Assembly: GCF_000686885.1 (NCBI RefSeq)
Contig: NZ_JMLU01000016.1
Span: forward strand, 18,385 to 82,384
Source: Flavobacterium sasangense DSM 21067
Lineage (GTDB): Bacteria > Bacteroidota > Bacteroidia > Flavobacteriales > Flavobacteriaceae
DNA: 64,000 nucleotides
Reading direction: 5' to 3'
The notes under the pieces are model-generated. The model was not told where the DNA came from, made no database searches, and saw only the letters and a program-made list of their open reading frames with translations. Shown in pieces: positions 18,518 to 27,655 of the stretch; within the stretch, counting starts at the first letter, position 1, and every line of letters begins with the position of its first letter. Made by a program: the position numbers and the translations under genes.

Positions 18518-21500
18518 ATGTTAGAAAAAATTATTGCTTTTAGTTTACGAAACAAACTTATAGTGCTATTATTCACTTTAGGTGTATTTGGATTTGGTTT
18601 GTTTTCTGTTTTCCAAATTTCTATTGGAGCTGTTCCAGATGTAACGAACAACCAAGTACAAGTTATTACAACTTCTCGAAATTTATCAACTCAAGATATA
18701 GAACAATATATTACTTATCCAGTTGAAATAGAAATGGCGAATTTACCAAGTGTAAAAGAAATTCGTTCTATTTCTAAATTTGGTTTATCTGTGGTAACTA
18801 TTGTTTTTGAAGATGAGATTGGAACCTATTTGCCACGACAATTAATCGCGGAAAAAATAAAAACCGCTTCAGAGAAAATTCCTGAAGGTTTTGGAACTCC
18901 TGAAATGGGGCCTATCACAACGGGTTTAGGAGAAATTTATCAATATACGTTAGAAGTTAAACCCGAATTTAAAAATCAATATACAGTCACCGATTTAAGA
19001 ACTATTCAAGATTGGGTAGTCAAACGTCAATTATCCGGAATTAAAGGAGTTGTCGAAATTAATACTTGGGGAGGTTACTTAAAACAGTACGAAATCGCTA
19101 TCAATTCGGCAAGCTTAAAAGCAATGAATATTTCAACTTCTGATGTATTTACTGCATTAGAAAAAAACAATAGTATTGCTGGAGGTTCGTATATCGAAAA
19201 AACTAACGAAAGTTATTTTATTCGTGGTGAAGGAAAAGTAAACTCAATTGAAGATATTGAAAATATTGTTGTTAAAAACGAATCTGGAACTCCAATTTAT
19301 ATTAAAAATGTAGCTAAAGTTCAATTCGGTCACGCTAATCGTTTTGGTGCTATTACTGGAAATGGAGAAGGAGAAAAAGTTTTAGGACAAGTAATGATGC
19401 TTAAAGACGGTAACTCTAAAAAAGTAATTGAAGATGTGAAGCACAGAGTAGCCGAAATTGAAAAAACTTTACCAGATGGCGTTTACATCAACGGATTTTT
19501 AGAACGAAGTGAACTAGTAGGAAAAACAACCTTCACCGTGGCTGAAAACTTAATTTTAGGATGTTTAATCGTAATTTTTGTTGTTGTTCTTTTATTAGGA
19601 AACTGGCGTTCTGGATTGGTAGTTGCTTCAGTAATTCCACTTTGTTTATTATTTGCCATTTCGTTTATGAATATTTTCAATATTGATGCTAACTTAATGA
19701 GTTTAGGTGCAATTGACTTTGGAATTATAATTGACGGAGCTGTAATTATCGTTGAATTTATCGCTTTTCAAATTGTTAGCAAGTCAAGTCATTTAGTAGG
19801 TTTAGATAAAAAAGAACGCCAATATGAGATTGACCAAATTACTTATAAGAGCGCTTCAAAAATGATGAATTCGGCTGTTTTTGGACAGTTAATTATCTTA
19901 ATCGTATTCATTCCAATTTTATCACTTTCAGGAGTAGAAGGAAAAATGTTCAAGCCTATGGCAATGACGTTTAGTTTTGCATTATTAGGAGCTATGTTGT
20001 TCTGCTTCACTTATGTTCCTGTAGCGGCATCATTATTTTTAAAACCTAAAGAAGAAAATCCAAATTCGTTTTCACATCGATTAATCAATAAATTAAATTC
20101 TTGGTACTTACCGATAATCAAATGGGCTTTACACAATACCAAAAAAGTTTTATATGGTGCGGTTGCTTTACTTTTCATCGCAATTGCTTTGTTTTCAACT
20201 ATGGGAGGTGAATTTATCCCACAATTAGATGAAGGTGATTTTGTGATTCAACCCGTGTTAAAAACAGGAACCTCATTATCAAAAACTATTGAAACAACGA
20301 CTAAAATTGAGAGAATCATCTTAAAAAATTTCCCAGAAGTCAAACAAGTGGTGAGTAGAATTGGTGCCGCAGAAGTACCAACTGATCCAATGAGCATGGA
20401 GGAAAGTGATATTATCGTTAAGTTAAAACCAAAATCAGAATGGGTTTCTGCCGATTCAAAAGATGAATTAGCGGATAAAATTAAAGAAGCATTAGAAAAA
20501 CAAATTCCTAACATGGAAATTGAGTTTACTCAACCTATCGAAATGCGTTTCAACGAATTAATTTCGGGTTCTCGTTCTGATGTGGCAATTAAAATATTTG
20601 GAGAAGATTTAGATATTTTAGCTAAAAAAGCTCATGAAGTAGAGAAAGCCATTCGAAATGTAGAAGGCGCTTCAGATATCATCATTGAAAAAACAGAAGG
20701 TTTACCTCAAATGTTTGTGCAATATGACCGAAGTAAAATCGCTCGATATGGTTTAAACATTGCCGATTTAAATGAAATGATTGCCTTAGGTTTTGCAGGT
20801 AAAGTTGTAGGAAATGTATTTGAAGGCGAAAAACGTTTTGATATGGTCATTCGTTTAGATCAAACCAACAGAACGGACATTGAAGATTTACGAAATTTAT
20901 ATGTTGCTACTCCAAATGGCGAGCAAATTCCATTACGAGAACTAGCTAATATTGAATATACTGAAGGTCCAGCAAAAATTTCTAGAGACAATACCAACAG
21001 AAGAATTGTGGTAGGAATCAACGTAAGAAACCGCGATTTACAAAGTGTGGTAGACGATGTAAAGAAAATAATTGAAGCTAAAGTCGATTTGCCACCAGGA
21101 TATCGTGTTACTTACGGAGGTCAGTTTGAAAATTTAGAAAGCGCTAAAGCCCGATTAATGATTGCGGTTCCAATTGCTTTGTTTTTAATTTTTATCTTAT
21201 TGCATTTTGCTTTTGGTTCAATCAAAGAAGCAATGATGGTTTACACAGCCATTCCGCTTTCTGCTGTAGGAGGGATTTTATTTTTATGGATTCGCGATTT
21301 GCCATTTAGTATTTCGGCAGGTGTTGGTTTTATTGCACTTTTCGGAATTGCAGTACTAAACGGAATCGTTCTAATCGAACACTTCAAAGAATTAAAGCAT
21401 AGCGGTATGAAAAACATGAACGAACTGATTTTAAAAGGTACAACAGATAGACTTCGTCCTGTATTATTAACAGCAGCAGCTGCAGCTTTAGGATTTTTAC

Positions 21501-22852
21501 CAATGGCCATTTCATCTGGTGCAGGAGCAGAAGTACAACGCCCGCTAGCAACAGTTGTTATTGGTGGTTTAATAACAGCAACTCTTTTAACATTAATCGT
21601 TTTACCGGTTTTATTCAAGATTTATGATGAAAAAGAAGAGAAAAAATTAAAGTTCAAAAAAATGAAAAATAATAATATCATCATCTTTTTGTTATTCAGC
21701 TCATTATTAGGTTATAGTCAACAAGGAAATCCAGAATTAGATAGTTTGGTTTCTAAAGCAATTACCAATAATAAAAACATAAAATCAGGACAATTACAGG
21801 TCGACAAAGCAAAACAAGCTATAAAACTAGCATATGATTTTGAAAAAATGAATGTGTATTATAGCTATGATCAGAACAATTTAGCGTTGAATAATCAGCC
21901 TTTAAAGGTATTTGGAGCCCAACAATCGTTTGCTTTTCCAACGGTTTATGGAGCACAACGTAAAGTGTATGCGGCTGAATATGAAAAAGAAAAAGCAGGT
22001 TTTGAAATACAGAAGAATAAACTTTCTCTTGAAGTTTCAAAAGTATATCATGAAATCGTTTATTTGAAACATCAAGAAAAATTGTATCAATATTTAGATA
22101 GTTTGTACCAAAATTTCTCTAAAGCAAGTAATCGAAGATTTGAATTAGGCGAAACCAATTATTTAGAAAAAATTACCGCCGAAGCAAAATTTAGACAGAT
22201 TAGAACCAAGTTATCACAAATAGATAAAGCAAAAGCAGCTCAGTTCGAATTGTTGCAATCATTGGTACAAAGCGATGAAAAAATAGGAATAAAATTATCA
22301 GAAATTAAACCATTAATTAATTTTAAAAACACTTCAAGTAAAGAGCTTTATACTTCTTATTTAGAAAGTGTTACGAAAAAATATAAATCAAATGAAAGTT
22401 TGCAAAAACAAAACTGGTTACCTAATTTGAATTTAGAATATTTTCAAGGAAAAAACTCAGGATTATCACAATCTTTGTATGGTTTTCAAGTTGGATTATC
22501 AGTTCCCATTTTGTTTAACGGAAACATTGCAAAATCAAAAGTGGCTAAATTAGAATCACAAGCTTGGGAACAACAAAAGCAAAACGAACAAACTAAAATT
22601 GAGGCTCATATTAATCAAAAAAATAATGAATTAATTCAATTTCAACAAGCAATCAATTATTACAATGAATACGGAAAAAAAGTATCTGATGAAATTATTA
22701 AAGTTGCAAACAGTAGCTACAAACAAGGTGAAATCGACTTTTTTCAATACATTTTAAGCTTAGAAAACGCAACAACTATTCAAGTAGAATATTTAGATGC
22801 AGTTATTCAATACAACAAAACTCAATTAGATTTACAATATATCAATTTATAA
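18518..22852 (+). CDS. czcA: CzcA-type heavy-metal RND pump fused to TolC-like outer-membrane factor
   Basis: 1444 residues from the ATG at 18518 (MLEKIIAFSLRNK is the family start; the ATG at 18488 adds 10 residues). Residues 1-1040 are an RND pump with 12 membrane segments. The TM4 motif DFGIIIDGAVIIVE (D400, D406, E413) is the type seen in divalent-cation pumps for Co/Zn/Cd, not the form of Cu/Ag pumps. From M1049 on, a signal-like stretch (KNNNIIIFLLFSSLLGYSQ) leads into a TolC-family protein of about 390 residues with long helical repeats. No stop or frameshift separates them. The adaptor follows after 9 bp. Confidence 0.92.
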   Translation: MLEKIIAFSLRNKLIVLLFTLGVFGFGLFSVFQISIGAVPDVTNNQVQVITTSRNLSTQDIEQYITYPVEIEMANLPSVKEIRSISKFGLSVVTIVFEDEIGTYLPRQLIAEKIKTASEKIPEGFGTPEMGPITTGLGEIYQYTLEVKPEFKNQYTVTDLRTIQDWVVKRQLSGIKGVVEINTWGGYLKQYEIAINSASLKAMNISTSDVFTALEKNNSIAGGSYIEKTNESYFIRGEGKVNSIEDIENIVVKNESGTPIYIKNVAKVQFGHANRFGAITGNGEGEKVLGQVMMLKDGNSKKVIEDVKHRVAEIEKTLPDGVYINGFLERSELVGKTTFTVAENLILGCLIVIFVVVLLLGNWRSGLVVASVIPLCLLFAISFMNIFNIDANLMSLGAIDFGIIIDGAVIIVEFIAFQIVSKSSHLVGLDKKERQYEIDQITYKSASKMMNSAVFGQLIILIVFIPILSLSGVEGKMFKPMAMTFSFALLGAMLFCFTYVPVAASLFLKPKEENPNSFSHRLINKLNSWYLPIIKWALHNTKKVLYGAVALLFIAIALFSTMGGEFIPQLDEGDFVIQPVLKTGTSLSKTIETTTKIERIILKNFPEVKQVVSRIGAAEVPTDPMSMEESDIIVKLKPKSEWVSADSKDELADKIKEALEKQIPNMEIEFTQPIEMRFNELISGSRSDVAIKIFGEDLDILAKKAHEVEKAIRNVEGASDIIIEKTEGLPQMFVQYDRSKIARYGLNIADLNEMIALGFAGKVVGNVFEGEKRFDMVIRLDQTNRTDIEDLRNLYVATPNGEQIPLRELANIEYTEGPAKISRDNTNRRIVVGINVRNRDLQSVVDDVKKIIEAKVDLPPGYRVTYGGQFENLESAKARLMIAVPIALFLIFILLHFAFGSIKEAMMVYTAIPLSAVGGILFLWIRDLPFSISAGVGFIALFGIAVLNGIVLIEHFKELKHSGMKNMNELILKGTTDRLRPVLLTAAAAALGFLPMAISSGAGAEVQRPLATVVIGGLITATLLTLIVLPVLFKIYDEKEEKKLKFKKMKNNNIIIFLLFSSLLGYSQQGNPELDSLVSKAITNNKNIKSGQLQVDKAKQAIKLAYDFEKMNVYYSYDQNNLALNNQPLKVFGAQQSFAFPTVYGAQRKVYAAEYEKEKAGFEIQKNKLSLEVSKVYHEIVYLKHQEKLYQYLDSLYQNFSKASNRRFELGETNYLEKITAEAKFRQIRTKLSQIDKAKAAQFELLQSLVQSDEKIGIKLSEIKPLINFKNTSSKELYTSYLESVTKKYKSNESLQKQNWLPNLNLEYFQGKNSGLSQSLYGFQVGLSVPILFNGNIAKSKVAKLESQAWEQQKQNEQTKIEAHINQKNNELIQFQQAINYYNEYGKKVSDEIIKVANSSYKQGEIDFFQYILSLENATTIQVEYLDAVIQYNKTQLDLQYINL

Positions 22853-22861
22853 GAACTACCA

Positions 22862-23974
22862 ATGAAAAAGATTTTATATATACTTACGTTAATGACTTTA
22901 ACTGTTTCATGCAAAAATGAAGTAGTGGAAGAACCGGTAAAAGATGATGGATTAATTACAGTTACTGAGGAACAATTTAAATCCTCAGGAATGATTATTG
23001 GCACACCTTCAGAACAAGATTTTGATGTGACAGTAAAAGCATCAGGAAAAATAGATGTTCCACCACAATATCGCGCTAAAATAACACCCTTTATTGGTGG
23101 TTATGTTAAAGCAACTAAGCTATTAGTGGGTGATAAAGTTTCAAAAGGGCAAGCTTTAATAACATTAGAAAACACCGAATATTTAGACATTCAAAAAGAT
23201 TATGTTGAAGTAGCCGAACAAATTAATTATTTAAAATCCGAATTTGAGCGTCAAAAAACGTTGTATAATGAAAAGATTACTTCTCAAAAAAACTATCTAA
23301 AAGCCGAAAGCGATTATCGTCAAGCTAAAGGTATGTATCAAGGTTTGCGCGAAAAATTACTCTTGTTAAATATCAATCCAGCAAATGTTGAAAAGGGAAG
23401 ATTTACATCCGTAATCACGTTATCATCGCCAATCTCAGGAGATATTACAGTTATGAATGCGAATGTTGGAATGTTTATGTCACCATCAGATATAATTTTA
23501 GAAGTAGTGGATACCAATTATTTACATTTGAATTTAAGTATTTTTGAAAAAGATATTTTACATGTTAAACAAGGACAAAATATAAGTTTTACTATTCCAG
23601 AAGCAAGTAAAGATGTTTTTACTTCAAAAGTACAATTGGTTGGAAAATCGATTGAAAATAAAGACAGAACCATTTCCGTTTTTGGAGTTTTAAATCCGTC
23701 AGATAAATCAAAATTACTATCTGGAATGTTTGTAGAAGCAGGAATAGTTATCAGTTCTAAAAAAGGTTTAGGAATTCCAGTTGATGCATTAATAACTGAA
23801 AACAATAAAAATTTCGTACTTTTATTACAAGAAAATAAAGGAAATTATATTTTTAAGAAAACACTAGTAAACATTGGTGAAAAATCAGAAAAGTATGTTG
23901 AGATTTTACCAAACGAAACCATTAATGAAAACTCAAAAATAGTAACAAAAGGAGTTTTCGATTTAACTAATTAA
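22862..23974 (+). CDS. czcB: CzcB-type periplasmic adaptor lipoprotein
   Basis: 370 residues with lipobox TVSC (Cys17). It has the usual order for an adaptor: a lipoyl-like half (VKASGKIDVPPQYRAKI, LLVGDKVSKGQAL), a helical hairpin (about 105-165), second lipoyl half (VITLSSPISGDITVMNANVG), beta-barrel and membrane-proximal domains. It links the inner-membrane pump to the TolC part. It has no extended His-rich N-terminus of the kind found in some CzcB proteins. Confidence 0.92.
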   Translation: MKKILYILTLMTLTVSCKNEVVEEPVKDDGLITVTEEQFKSSGMIIGTPSEQDFDVTVKASGKIDVPPQYRAKITPFIGGYVKATKLLVGDKVSKGQALITLENTEYLDIQKDYVEVAEQINYLKSEFERQKTLYNEKITSQKNYLKAESDYRQAKGMYQGLREKLLLLNINPANVEKGRFTSVITLSSPISGDITVMNANVGMFMSPSDIILEVVDTNYLHLNLSIFEKDILHVKQGQNISFTIPEASKDVFTSKVQLVGKSIENKDRTISVFGVLNPSDKSKLLSGMFVEAGIVISSKKGLGIPVDALITENNKNFVLLLQENKGNYIFKKTLVNIGEKSEKYVEILPNETINENSKIVTKGVFDLTN

Positions 23975-23987
23975 AAAACAAAAAATC

Positions 23988-24494
23988 ATGAACGACGCAC
24001 ATTTACACATGGTAGTAAACCATTTTCCAATTATTGGGACAATTTTTGGATTAGGAATCTTAATTGGTGGTATCTTTTTTAAAAACAGCGTAATAAAAAA
24101 TGTAGCATACGTACTATTTGTAGTAGCCGCAATTTTTAGTGCCGTAAGTATGGCTACTGGAGAAGGAGCGGAGGAAATTGCAGAAAAATTACCTTCAGTA
24201 ACTCATCATATTATTCACGAGCATGAAGAAATGGCTGAAAAATTAGCTATCGTTTTATATGCACTTGGATTAGTTTCACTTATCGGATTGTATTTAAACT
24301 TTAAAAATCATGCAAAAGCCAATTTGATTTCTTATTTGGCTGTTTTAATTGCAGTTGTAGGAGTGTTTTTAGGAAAACAAACGGGAACAACAGGTGGTGA
24401 AATTCGTCATACTGAAATTAGAGAAAATGCATCTCAAGCAATTGATGCACCACAAAACGATAATGAACATGAAAAAGAAGGAGATGACAATTAA
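23988..24494 (+). CDS. DUF2231-like four-helix membrane protein
   Basis: 168 residues with four membrane segments (about 12-30, 37-56, 82-100, 108-126). His residues cluster at membrane ends (NDAHLHMVVNHFP, VTHHIIHEHEE) and near the C-terminus, which suggests metal or haem binding. The layout resembles DUF2231 proteins. It starts 13 bp after the adaptor, so it belongs to the efflux operon. Function unknown. Confidence 0.72.
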   Translation: MNDAHLHMVVNHFPIIGTIFGLGILIGGIFFKNSVIKNVAYVLFVVAAIFSAVSMATGEGAEEIAEKLPSVTHHIIHEHEEMAEKLAIVLYALGLVSLIGLYLNFKNHAKANLISYLAVLIAVVGVFLGKQTGTTGGEIRHTEIRENASQAIDAPQNDNEHEKEGDDN

Positions 24495-24513
24495 ATCTTA
24501 AATAAGTTGGTCA

Positions 24514-25221
24514 ATGGAAAATCAAAATGAGAATTACTTAGATAACCATTTTATTCATAAAAGCAACTGGCTTAGAGCGGCTGTTTTGGGTGCTAATGAC
24601 GGCATATTATCAACTTCAAGTTTAGCTATTGGTGTTGCTGCCGCCAGTGAATTTAGAGAACCAATTGTTTTAGCAACTTTAGCAGGTTTAGTAGCTGGAG
24701 CATTGTCGATGGCTGCAGGTGAATATGTTTCTGTAAGTTCTCAAACCGATGTTGAACATGCCGATATTGAAAGAGAAAAAATTGAACTTGATGAAATGCC
24801 TGAGCTTGAATTACAACGTTTAGCAACAATTTATGAAGAAAGAGGTTTAAAAAAAGAGACTGCTTTATTGGTTGCCAAAGAATTAACAGCTCATGACGCA
24901 TTAGGCGCTCACATTCGTGATGAACTAGGAATAAATGAAATTAGTCAGGCAAATCCATTACAAGCAGCAATGGCTTCAGGTGTTGCGTTTACAGTTGGAG
25001 GTATTTTACCATTGTTAGTAACATTGTTTTTCCCGGTACACAACATGGAATATTATCTTTATGGTTTGGCAATTCTATTTTTAGGATTCTTAGGTGCTTT
25101 AGCCGCTAAAACTGGAGGTTCAAACATTGTAAAAGCAGTAATCCGTGTTACATTTTGGGGAACGATAGCAATGGTATTAACCGCTATTGTGGGACATCTT
25201 TTTGGAGTTCAAATAGCTTAA
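24514..25221 (+). CDS. VIT1/CCC1-family iron/manganese transporter
   Basis: 235 residues with five membrane segments. ANDGILSTSSLAIGVAAA and GALSMAAGEYVSVSSQ are hallmark TM1 and TM2 segments, and the loop with EREKIELDEMPELELQRLATIYEERGL supplies the acidic cytoplasmic metal-binding part. Relatives move Fe2+ or Mn2+ out of the cytoplasm. It follows the DUF2231-like gene by 19 bp and ends the metal block. Confidence 0.92.
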   Translation: MENQNENYLDNHFIHKSNWLRAAVLGANDGILSTSSLAIGVAAASEFREPIVLATLAGLVAGALSMAAGEYVSVSSQTDVEHADIEREKIELDEMPELELQRLATIYEERGLKKETALLVAKELTAHDALGAHIRDELGINEISQANPLQAAMASGVAFTVGGILPLLVTLFFPVHNMEYYLYGLAILFLGFLGALAAKTGGSNIVKAVIRVTFWGTIAMVLTAIVGHLFGVQIA

Positions 25222-25245
25222 ACAAAATATAAAATTTCAAAAACA

Positions 25246-25279
25246 TTTTGTTTATTCGAAAAATTAGTCGTTAAATTTG
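25246..25279 (+). promoter_or_regulatory. his operon promoter
   Basis: TTTTG (25246-25250), a 21-bp spacer and TAAATTTG (25272-25279), matching the flavobacterial TTG / TAnnTTTG promoter with permitted spacing. Transcription would begin near 25286, about 18 nt before the leader peptide start. Confidence 0.75.
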
Positions 25280-25303
25280 CAGTGTTAAATAATAACAGAA
25301 ATT

Positions 25304-25357
25304 ATGTTTTTAAATCAATTACATCATCATCATCATACCTCCGCTCAAGCGAAGTAA
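25304..25357 (+). CDS. His leader peptide (17 aa, five consecutive His)
   Basis: The short frame reads MFLNQLHHHHHTSAQAK. Five CAT codons stand in a row (25322-25336). It sits between the his promoter and a terminator before hisG. A ribosome short of charged His-tRNA would stall here. This is the sensor of a transcription attenuator. Confidence 0.92.
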   Translation: MFLNQLHHHHHTSAQAK

Positions 25358-25421
25358 TGATGCTATGTAATTAAATCATATAAATCAGAAACCCGTTTGA
25401 GTACATCAAGCGGGTTTTTTG
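25317..25421 (+). promoter_or_regulatory. his attenuator with alternative hairpins
   Basis: Pause hairpin: 25317-25330 (AATTACATCATCAT) pairs with 25357-25372 with a 2-nt bulge, with 25344-25351 in its loop. Terminator: 25391-25400 pairs with 25406-25415 (one G-U), extended by AA/TT, then a T-run. Antiterminator: CTCAAGCG (25344-25351) can pair with CGTTTGAG (25394-25401), taking the left arm of the terminator. Stalling on the His codons covers the first arm and frees the antiterminator. Confidence 0.85.
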
Positions 25422-25482
25422 TTGGTAAGCATTTTTTAAAAATCTTCTTGGTGTACTCATTTTAAAATTAAATAAAATTAAA

Positions 25483-26340
25483 ATGAACACGTTAAAAATT
25501 GCTATTCAAAAATCAGGTCGGTTACACGATGAAAGTATTCAAATCTTAAAAGATTCTGGAATTTCAGTGTATAACGGAAATGACCAACTCAAAGTTACCG
25601 CTTCCAATTTTCCTTTAGAAGTGTATTATTTACGAAATTCTGATATCCCACAATATTTGATTGATGGTGTGGTAGATATTGCGATTGTAGGTGATAATTT
25701 ATTAGTTGAAAAAGGGCAAAACATTCAAATTGTTGAGAAATTAGGATTTTCAAAATGTAAAGTTTCGGTAGCGGTTCCAAAGAATTTCAACTACAATTCC
25801 ATTCAAGATTTAAATGGATTACGCGTTGCTACTTCCTATCCAAAAACCGTTGTAGATTATTTTTCTTCGAAAGGAATTTCCGTAGACATTCACCAAATCT
25901 CAGGTTCGGTTGAAATTGCACCAAACATTGGACTTTCAGATGCCATTGTAGATATTGTTTCTAGTGGTAGTACCTTATTTAAAAACGGTTTAAAAGAAGT
26001 CGAAGTGATTTTAAAAAGTGAAGCTGTTCTGGCGGTTTCTCCCAAAATTTCGAATGAAGCAAAGCAATTAGTTTCGAAACTTCAATTCCGAATTCAAGCC
26101 GTTTTACGTTCGAGAAAATCGAAATACATTTTGATGAATGTTCCCAATGATAAAATCTCAGAAATCAGCAAAATTCTTCCCGTTTTAAAAAGCCCAACAG
26201 TAATGCCATTAGCCGAAGACGGTTGGAGTAGTGTGCATTCAGTAATAGATGAAGATAAATTTTGGGAAGTCATCGACCAATTAAAAGAAGCCGGAGCTGA
26301 AGGCATTTTGGTTTGCCCAATTGAAAAAATGGTCCTTTAA
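25483..26340 (+). CDS. hisG: HisG, ATP phosphoribosyltransferase (long form)
   Basis: First enzyme of histidine synthesis: joins ATP and PRPP. At 285 residues it is the long form with a C-terminal regulatory domain (about 210-285), so no HisZ is needed. KIAIQKSGRLHD is the start, VDIAIVGDN and DAIVDIVSSGSTLFKNGL are the catalytic and PRPP-binding segments. Expected to be feedback-inhibited by histidine. First gene after the attenuator. Confidence 0.97.
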   Translation: MNTLKIAIQKSGRLHDESIQILKDSGISVYNGNDQLKVTASNFPLEVYYLRNSDIPQYLIDGVVDIAIVGDNLLVEKGQNIQIVEKLGFSKCKVSVAVPKNFNYNSIQDLNGLRVATSYPKTVVDYFSSKGISVDIHQISGSVEIAPNIGLSDAIVDIVSSGSTLFKNGLKEVEVILKSEAVLAVSPKISNEAKQLVSKLQFRIQAVLRSRKSKYILMNVPNDKISEISKILPVLKSPTVMPLAEDGWSSVHSVIDEDKFWEVIDQLKEAGAEGILVCPIEKMVL

Positions 26341-26375
26341 AAGAAAACAGAAAATAGAATTTAGAAAATAAAATC

Positions 26376-27650
26376 ATGAAAAAAATATACAACCCACAAC
26401 CCGAATCTTGGTCAGAAATTTGCAAACGACCAACACAAACTTTCTCAGACGTAGAAGAAACGGTGAAGCAAATTTTTAAAGAAGTGCAACAAAAAGGCGA
26501 TAAAGTCATTGCAAAATATGCTTCCTTCTTTGATGGCGTTACTTTAGAAAATATCCAAGTTACACAAGAAGAAATTGAAATTGCTAAAAATGAAGTTTCA
26601 ACGGAACTAAAAGAAGCCATTCAATTAGCAAAATCAAACATCGAACAATTTCACGCTGCTCAAAAAACGGACAAAATTGTAGTAGAAACAACTATCGGTG
26701 TAATTTGTTGGCAAGAAAAACGTCCGATTCAAAAAGTAGGACTGTACATTCCAGGTGGAACGGCTCCTTTGTTTTCAACGGTTTTAATGTTGGCTGTTCC
26801 AGCAAAATTAGCAGGTTGTCAAGAAATTGTATTGTGTTCACCACCTGATAAAAACGGAAAAATTAATGCTGCTATTTTATATGCTGCCGATTTGTGTGGC
26901 GTTACTAAAATCTACAAAGTTGGCGGAATTCAAGCCATTGCTGGAATGACATTCGGAACTGAAACAATTCCGCAAGTGTATAAAATCTTCGGACCAGGAA
27001 ATCAATTTGTTACGATTGCAAAACAATTTGCATCACAAAACGGAGTTGCAATCGACATGCCTGCAGGACCAAGTGAATTATTAGTTTACGCTGATGAAAC
27101 GGCTATTCCAAGTTTCGTAGCTTCCGATTTATTAAGTCAAGCCGAACACGGCAAAGATAGCCAAGTGATTTTGGTTACTACCAATAAAAACATTTTAAAC
27201 GATGTGGAAGAAGAAATTTATAAACAATTGAAAGATCTTCCAAGACAAGAAATCGCTCAAGTGGCTATTAATAATTCCAAATTAATCTTTGTTGAAACCG
27301 AAAAAACCGCTTTATCGTTAATTAATGAATATGGTCCAGAACATTTTATTGTATGTTCTAAAAATGAAGATTATTTCGTTGACGGAATTCAAAATGCGGG
27401 TTCGATTTTCATTGGAAATTATACTCCAGAAAGCGCTGGCGATTATGCTTCTGGAACCAATCACACATTGCCTACAAACGGTTATTCTAAAAGCTATAGT
27501 GGTGTAAATTTAGATAGTTTCTTGAAAGCAATGACCTTTCAAAAAATATCAAATGAAGGAATTCAAAACATCGGAAAAGCGATAGAAACAATGGCGGAAG
27601 CTGAAGGTTTACAAGCACACAAAAATGCAGTTACACTAAGATTAAAATAA
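26376..27650 (+). CDS. hisD: HisD, histidinol dehydrogenase
   Basis: 424-residue zinc enzyme that oxidises histidinol to histidine in two NAD+ steps. Family segments GLYIPGGTAPLFSTVLM, GPGNQFVTIAKQ, DMPAGPSE, SQAEHGKDSQ and EHFIVC are present; the catalytic Glu-His pair lies in NEYGPEHF. It lies 35 bp after hisG and 5 bp before hisC. Confidence 0.97.
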   Translation: MKKIYNPQPESWSEICKRPTQTFSDVEETVKQIFKEVQQKGDKVIAKYASFFDGVTLENIQVTQEEIEIAKNEVSTELKEAIQLAKSNIEQFHAAQKTDKIVVETTIGVICWQEKRPIQKVGLYIPGGTAPLFSTVLMLAVPAKLAGCQEIVLCSPPDKNGKINAAILYAADLCGVTKIYKVGGIQAIAGMTFGTETIPQVYKIFGPGNQFVTIAKQFASQNGVAIDMPAGPSELLVYADETAIPSFVASDLLSQAEHGKDSQVILVTTNKNILNDVEEEIYKQLKDLPRQEIAQVAINNSKLIFVETEKTALSLINEYGPEHFIVCSKNEDYFVDGIQNAGSIFIGNYTPESAGDYASGTNHTLPTNGYSKSYSGVNLDSFLKAMTFQKISNEGIQNIGKAIETMAEAEGLQAHKNAVTLRLK

Positions 27651-27655
27651 GAACT

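Noticed and set aside
21600..21700. Frameshift or missing stop joining two genes (pump and TolC factor)
   Set aside because: The frame is clean through the junction and such long pump-TolC proteins are frequent in Bacteroidetes, so it is treated as a natural fusion.
25321..25336. CAT microsatellite
   Set aside because: The triplets are in frame inside a leader peptide with its own promoter, stop and downstream terminator, so they are His codons of an attenuator.
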